A stretch of DNA of 64,000 nt from the NCBI GenBank assembly GCA_001051155.2, contig JYIP02000003.1, positions 868,001 through 932,000 on the forward strand, given 5' to 3'. This stretch comes from Chrysoporthe austroafricana (taxonomy: Eukaryota; Ascomycota; Sordariomycetes; Diaporthales; Cryphonectriaceae). Both the position numbers and the translations under genes were made by a program. Below are positions 58,522 to 64,000 of this stretch, in pieces (within the stretch, counting starts at the first letter, position 1; every line of letters starts with the position of its first letter). The notes beneath the pieces are model-generated. The model was not told the origin of the DNA, did not search any database, and worked only from the letters and a program-made list of their open reading frames with translations.

Positions 58522-59572
58522 GAGGGAACCTAATACCTCATGGGAGCTTGATGCCAAACAGCGGCAGTGTACTTACCACCTTGCGACTTCCAACGTGATA
58601 CACAGCAACGGGGACAGCATGCACATTCACACAGAGAAAAATTCGATTACTGTTTTACACGGGCGGACTTGACCCCCCACCCATCATTGACGGTGCTCAT
58701 GGGAGTTTTTGTTGGTCATAGCAGGTGGGCGGGCAGGGAAGCAAGCAAGCAAGAAAGCAGGCGGTAGCAGCAGCAGTAGCAAGTAAAAAGAAGGGTGGAC
58801 TTAGACTTGAGAGTTGAGAGTTTGAGTGGGGAGAAATTACCGAATACCATGTATGGCATTGGTTTCTGATTATCCAAAACAACCACAACACCTGGCAGTC
58901 CAGTCCACCGTTGTCGTGATTTGAGTCTTGCACAGGCCTCATCCTTTTCCCCGTACACAATTCTAGGCGATAGTGAGTCCTGAGTGGGGTGGTCAGGACC
59001 CCCTAGGGATTCGTGTCTGTGGGGGCAAAAATTGAGTAGTGGATCCCGCACTAGGAGTCGGAGAGGCTCGCCGGGGATGGGGATCTAGCGTCGGAAAACG
59101 GTGCTCGTCACAGTAGCCATCCGAAGCTCATGCATGGCCGTGCACATACAGGGAGGAAGAGAGGACGAGACTCGGAGGAGCCTGCCTGCCTGCCCACCAG
59201 ATCACGTGGGGTACACAAGGGTGCAGTGGACGGACATGATGATGTTCATTTGAAGGCATTTCTTTTTCCATTTGATCCCCTTTGATCCCCCCTTCCCTTG
59301 TCCCAAATGCGACGAACATGTAAAGGGGAAGAAGCATCTCACTGCTGAACCGTAATACAGCCCATAGCCACCGAAATCATGAGGGCAGCCAAATTGATCC
59401 GTTGAACACCGAGTCCGATTTTTGTTTGGATGATGAGGTTCTGGGTTAAGGCGTCCCGAAGTGACCCTTCCCGTCAGACTATCCCTCCATCCTACTTGCT
59501 TCCTCCCTGGAGCATCAGATCTCCACAAGATCTCAGCTAGCCAACAACACCACCGCCACCGCCACCACAAGC
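58522..59572. other. convergent intergenic region, nothing recognised
   Basis: 1.05 kb between the GYP5-like stop and the RPS8 stop, shared by two convergent 3' UTRs. It contains short AGC and CA-type repeats but no protein-like frame or RNA gene. Confidence 0.55.
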
Positions 59573-60337
59573 TTACTTGTGGAGCTTGCGCTGGTAGAAA
59601 GCGAGCTCCTCGCCCTCCAGGATGTAGCCGTCACAGCGGCCGCTCTGGCCGGGGCGCGAGGCGACGACGGCGTACAGGCGACCGGCCTCGAACTGCTTCT
59701 CGAGGGCGGGGTCGACCTTGCCGTGCTTCTCGAAGCGCTCGGCCTGCTTCTTCTCGACGCTCTTACTCTTCTTGACCTCCTCGGCGGCGTCCTTGCCACC
59801 GGCAGCCTTCTGCTGGCGTCTACGGCCGAGGGGCTGGCCGTAGTGGGCCTCGTACCACTGGCGGAAGGGCGCGGCGTCGACCTGGATGACGGCCGACTTG
59901 GTCAGGGTGTTCGTGCGGACGAGCTCGTTGTTGGACGGGTGGTAGACGACACCGATGACACGCGTCTTGCGGGTCGCGCCCTCGGAGGCCCAGGCGAAGT
60001 TACCGCTGTCGAGGCGCAGGGCACGGTACTTGTGGTTGCCGCCGCGGGTGCGGACGGTGTGGATGCGCTTGGCACCGATACGGGTCTGGGCGGGCTGGCG
60101 GCCGGCCTCGAAAGCGCGCTTCTTCCCTATTGACGGAGGTCAGAACGTATGTTCCGGAGGGTGAATCCTCTTTTCGTGACCTCGCGGGCAAGGACACACG
60201 AAGAGGGAAACAGAGCTCCGAAAGCGATACGGGCTTTCGATTTTTTATTTGTATTGCATCGGTCTCGACGTACGGTAGTAGGCACGCTTGGCGCCAGAGG
60301 CGGAGCGCTTGTGACGAGAGTCGCGAGAGATACCCAT
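59573..60337 (-). CDS. rps8: 40S ribosomal protein S8 (eS8)
   Basis: Exons 60337-60274 and 60126-59573 give 205 residues. The open reading was followed by hand through the whole second exon. It opens MGISRDSRHKRSASGAKRAYY, continues RKKRAFEAGRQPAQTRIG, then KRIHTVRTRGGNHKYRALRL and the conserved NFAWASEG, RKTRVIGVVYHPSNNELVR, QWYEAHYGQPLGRRR. The C-terminal part has an acid/basic linker followed by ASRPGQSGRCDGYILEGEEL and ends FYQRKLHK. It lies on the 40S subunit. One 147-nt intron follows codon 21 (phase 1), a common position in fungal ribosomal protein genes. No other candidate start precedes it. Confidence 0.97.
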
Positions 60338-63330
60338 GATTGCGGTGTCTGTTAGATCGGAGAGCACCAGAAGTTAGCTAACAAGGTCAAGACTGGCGGA
60401 GCGGTTGATCAAGCGGTCTGCCGTGATCGAGGGTAGCACATGGGGAAAAGTGCTCCTCGGCACCAGACCACATGAGGACGGGGAATTGGTTGATTCAGGT
60501 GGCCAAAGATCGATCTGGAGATCCCTTTTCGTGCTTATACATACCTGATGAGGTCTGTGGTCACCAGAGGCAATCCTTGAGATGGTGGAGGTTTGGTTGT
60601 CAGCTCGTTCGTTGGGATGCGGAAGGGAAAAGAGAAGATTCGAATTTTGGACAAGCTTGTGGGGGTTCAAGATTCTGCGCTAAGACAATCTGGGACTAGC
60701 GCCAAGGAAAACCCGGTCCAGCACGTGACGTCCCTCCATTGCAACGACTCGGCTGAAGGACAGTGGCCCCAGCTCCTGGACGATCTAGAGATCTTGGTAG
60801 GATGCAGCATCCTGAAATCGTCTCATTTGAAGAGGACTCCTTCATGAATGTCATGTCATTCATGTTGCTCAGTGGAACGCCGCCCTTATCCTTCTTCCCA
60901 CATGGTCGTTCTAGCAAACAACCTGTGTCCTTGTGGGTCTTGATTCATCTTATCGCCAAACGATGGTAGCTATCCTCATTGAGACAAGGCAAGACACCAA
61001 TTGTCCCCTATGGCCAATCCCAGCAAATATGGCAAATATGTACTCGACTCAAGACAATCTCCCAAGTGATGGAGACTTGCCCGGCAACATCACTCAAGCC
61101 AGCCCCTCACCTGCCATGAAACACTAATAAATCATTGTGCCTTTCTCATTCAGGCGGCCCGATCTGCCGAGCACTCTCCGAGCCTAGCTTTCCTTGCTCG
61201 TGGTTCATTGAGTTAGAATCCTCGCCCCGACTGCGATCCTCCTCATCTTGCCTATTTTCGAGCTCATAATCGGGTCACTCTGGAGGTGGACCACAGATCC
61301 TTCGATCCTGCTCATCAAGTAACTGGTCTTGCGGTATCCTCTTGCTGTCCGGGAACGGATCCTGGCTGGCTAGGAAGGAGTAGCACCGTAAGATATTTCT
61401 CCTCGCCTAGCATCTGATCATAAAGCGAATGATGTTCCTGGGCCTGCATCATACTTGTCTCGGAGACGTCATATTAGTATTCTTGCCGTGGCTGCTAAAT
61501 CACCACGTTCTGCGATCATCTCTCGGAGGCCGGCCCCGAAGAAGCTGATTGAGATGTGTTCTGTGCTCGTTTAGCTAGACCATACCCGAGGAAGCTGTGC
61601 GCTCGCGCTATATGACATCTGTATCGGATTCCTCGGCAACTGGCGTGGGAAGCAGTCGGCCAGGGAAGCCCGCCGTCCGGGGACAAGAACTGGGCCTCCA
61701 GAGCTGGGAGTCCATCCAGCCGAGGGAAACGATGTAGGGCGCCCCGACTACGCGGTCCGTGCGATCCGCCCTGCTCTCTCCAAGAGGATGCTCGTCTCAA
61801 GCCTCGTGCGGGAGTCGAAGCGTTGCTCTGCGCTGGCACGGAAGCAGGACTCGACCGCGTATTAGGACCCCCCCCCCAGTGCGAATGATATCCATTATTT
61901 CCAGTGGCAGCGCTTGGTGATGTTTGTGGAAAGTTCGAGGATTTGGTTCAACTGAGGGCATTTATTTGGAACAGTGAGAAAAACTACAAGTCTGACTTCA
62001 TAACAGGAGATCAAGTGAGCGCAGGGACGAGTCTTTGCGTAGGTACTTGAGTAGAGAAGGTGATACCAGCGTGCAGTTGTGAACGAGCTACAGTAAGATT
62101 CAGGCTTTCTTTCAGTCTTCCCGTTGCTATGCAGGCGACTCTCGAGATGCCTCGTCGCATGAGCCCACAGCAGGACAGGAGGCACGTATATACCTAGATA
62201 GTAAAGGATCTTCCTTCCATGGTTGCCTTGGGTGGCACAGCGCCATCAAGACCAGGAAATATTCTGGCAGTCGATCCTGCCTGCAGCCTTGTCGCTGATG
62301 CGACAACGGGTCTCTTGGTCCGGGGATCACTGGCATGCGGCTTCTGAGTTTCATCCACGGGTCTTTCATTACGGGCGTTGAGTTTAGGTGGACACGGGGT
62401 GATACGGATCTCCCGTCGTTGGCAAAAAGCAAAGCTCCAGCCCCTCGGCCAGGACCATATAGGCAAGTCCCGACGTTCATGGCAGCCCGACATGACGTTG
62501 CGGATGTATCTAGGTGGCTCGAAGGGACATCGAGAGATATGAGCGAATGGAGGTGCTGGTGACCTACCGCGCAACGGCCACCTCTCACCCTGTTGTTTTG
62601 AAGGCCACTGCAGACTCGAGCTTCCTTGGTCTTGCTACCTAAGCAATAAGAATGGTATAGCGCTTGACTATACGTTAGCCACGCGTAGCAAATCAGTGAT
62701 TCTACGTGTACCATACCGGTATAGCCACTAGCTATCTCAACAGTGAATCTGTATCAGGCCAATAAATGGAATAGAGCTGGAATTAGACGGCATCATAAAA
62801 ACACTAGACGTGCAAAAAAGACACGACATAGAAGGGAACAAAGAAGTGGAAGGGCATTTCAAACCTCTAGAGAATAAGAATAAGAAAACAAAAATAATAA
62901 AAAAAAATAAAAAACGTAATGCAGAAGGTCCCACTACCCTTCCAAGTAGCCTCGAGTGCTAGACTGGATGTCCGAAGATAGTTGGGTGGTATCTTAGGAC
63001 TTATATAGAATAGTATAATGATCATAGAACTACGATGTACATGTACCCCCGTAGCGTTGTAGCGAGATCTCCCGACCCCTGCAGCCGCTCCAAGTGCCCC
63101 ACTTGCCGTGCGCTGTAGTACATGCATGACGGAGCATTCTCAGCCTGCGAAAAAAAAGATTTCGATCTCCAAGTTTCTACTATACACATTGCCTGAGTAC
63201 TTCAGAGTCCTTGGGGCACTGATATACTCGCGGTTGACGATGCAGGAATGAGGTGGCCACTTGTGGGTATCTCCTTCCAAACCATTCCTTCTTGGCAAGC
63301 TCTGAGCGCTGACGATCACAGCCAAATCGC
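60338..63330. other. 3.0-kb intergenic region, nothing clearly recognised
   Basis: Lies between the starts of RPS8 (-) and the partial gene at the right edge (+). The first few hundred bases should contain the RPS8 promoter. Open frames to about 195 codons occur (e.g. 62,127-62,714 on the minus strand) but read as random GC-rich sequence. A C11 run lies near 61,867-61,877, and an A/T-rich patch near 62,870-62,915. Confidence 0.5.
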
Positions 63331-64000
63331 ATGTTGGCGACGTCGCATGCACCCGGTATTGGCCTCTGCGGACTTCGATACCTCACCTCCAGACGAACGG
63401 CCGCGTCGCTCCTCTCTTTGACCACATACCACACCGCGCACCGGACTGAGCCGGCAAATTCGACCAGAGGCAAGCACGCTGTACGAGCGCAAAATGGCAA
63501 GAAGGATGTCAAGGCCTCGGCCCCGGTGGCGGCTCACAACAGAGGCCGCGGCCCACCGAAGAATGCACACTTCGTGAAAGGCAGAAAGATGCCGGACAGG
63601 GAGAAAGCCTCGATGAAGAAGACCGCTGACAGCCGTCGGCCCCAAGAGCCAGTCGAGCTTGAATATAGCGAAGGAAAGCTACACCGGTCAGTCCGGATAC
63701 CGACGCTCAAAGAGCTACCTGGAATGCCCCGTTTCATGCACAAACAACCGTTTGATGCTCTGAAAGCTGCCGCCACCTTCCTGCAGGCCGATTTGTCCAA
63801 GGAAAGTACTCGAATGACGCACCCGACTAGCCGGAGGAAATACCTCCGCGCAACTATCACCGTCCGACTTCCCGACCGAGAGGAGCTGGTTGCTGTCGGT
63901 GATGGGTACACTCTGGGAGACTCCACAAAGGCCGCGAGCCTGCATGCTCTGGCGAAGCTGCACGATGCTGGCTTGCTTACACTGCCTTGGGCGCCAGCCC
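63331..64000 (+). CDS. 5' end of a probably mitochondrial protein with a possible dsRNA-binding segment (partial)
   Basis: Open from the ATG at 63331 to the window edge (223 codons), with an in-frame stop a few codons upstream of the ATG. The first 50 or so residues lack acidic residues and are rich in Arg, Ser, Thr, Leu and Ala, like a mitochondrial targeting sequence (e.g. LRYLTSRRTAASLLSL). A Lys/Arg-rich linker follows. From about residue 145 there is a folded-looking segment, ending with a KAASLHALAKLHDAGLL helix. That pattern recalls the last helix of dsRNA-binding domains found ahead of DExH-type RNA helicases, but this is resemblance by eye only. A second exon and most of the gene lie beyond the window. 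Confidence 0.5.
   Translation, partial: MLATSHAPGIGLCGLRYLTSRRTAASLLSLTTYHTAHRTEPANSTRGKHAVRAQNGKKDVKASAPVAAHNRGRGPPKNAHFVKGRKMPDREKASMKKTADSRRPQEPVELEYSEGKLHRSVRIPTLKELPGMPRFMHKQPFDALKAAATFLQADLSKESTRMTHPTSRRKYLRATITVRLPDREELVAVGDGYTLGDSTKAASLHALAKLHDAGLLTLPWAPA

Noticed and set aside
59579..60133. 184-codon plus-strand open frame opposite RPS8
   Set aside because: Antisense of the conserved RPS8 second exon; Leu/Gly/Val-rich composition typical of antisense GC-rich codons.
62127..62714. 195-codon minus-strand frame in the right intergenic region
   Set aside because: No start context, no family pattern and random-looking composition.
1..64000. CRISPR arrays, operons, biosynthetic cluster, transposase or viral genes
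   Set aside because: No spaced direct repeats, no such proteins in any frame I could read, and all recognised genes are dispersed eukaryotic housekeeping genes.

Overview
The window is nuclear DNA of a filamentous ascomycete (Pezizomycotina, most likely Sordariomycetes). The genes are compact and strongly biased to G/C at third codon positions. They are cut by short GT-AG introns with CTGAC or CTAAC branch points just upstream of the acceptor. Every recognisable protein is a eukaryotic housekeeping factor of fungal type, and there are no operons. The species cannot be named from the sequence alone.

Layout, left to right. ZPR1 (5' end cut off, +) converges on a large acidic protein carrying a duplicated module (-), whose first exon lies about 1.2 kb away across an unusually long intron. 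After 3 kb of non-coding, microsatellite-rich DNA comes the tRNA-splicing endonuclease subunit SEN54 (-). Next is a 3.7-kb A+T-rich block with at most a weak or decayed gene, bordered by an intron-containing tRNA-Leu(UAG). Then follow a PPIL3-type spliceosomal cyclophilin (-), an arrestin-fold protein (+), the heat-shock transcription factor (-), the spliceosomal cyclophilin CWC27 (-), V-ATPase subunit B (+), the clamp-loader subunit CTF8 (-), ribosomal protein S6 (-) divergent from the diphthamide enzyme DPH1 (+), and PRPP synthetase (-). A 12.3-kb-coding HECT ubiquitin ligase of the TOM1/HUWE1 family (+, 4085 residues) and a GYP5/EVI5-type Rab GTPase-activating protein (+) come next. Ribosomal protein S8 (-) and the 5' end of a probably mitochondrial protein with a possible dsRNA-binding segment (+, running off the edge) close the window.

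How the genes relate. Several fall in protein synthesis and its control (ZPR1/eEF1A, S6, S8, DPH1/eEF2, tRNA-Leu, SEN54) or in splicing and folding (two spliceosomal cyclophilins, HSF). This looks like ordinary fungal gene scatter rather than a functional cluster. I saw no transposase, reverse transcriptase, CRISPR array, secondary-metabolite cluster or viral gene. The most distinctive items are: the duplicated-module protein with its 1190-nt intron; the acidic/His11 cassette exons of the HECT ligase; a GC-AG intron in the PPIL3 gene; an RGG tail on SEN54; and a possible degenerate gene in the A+T-rich block. Exon coordinates below come from reading splice signals and checking phase by hand, not from transcripts.
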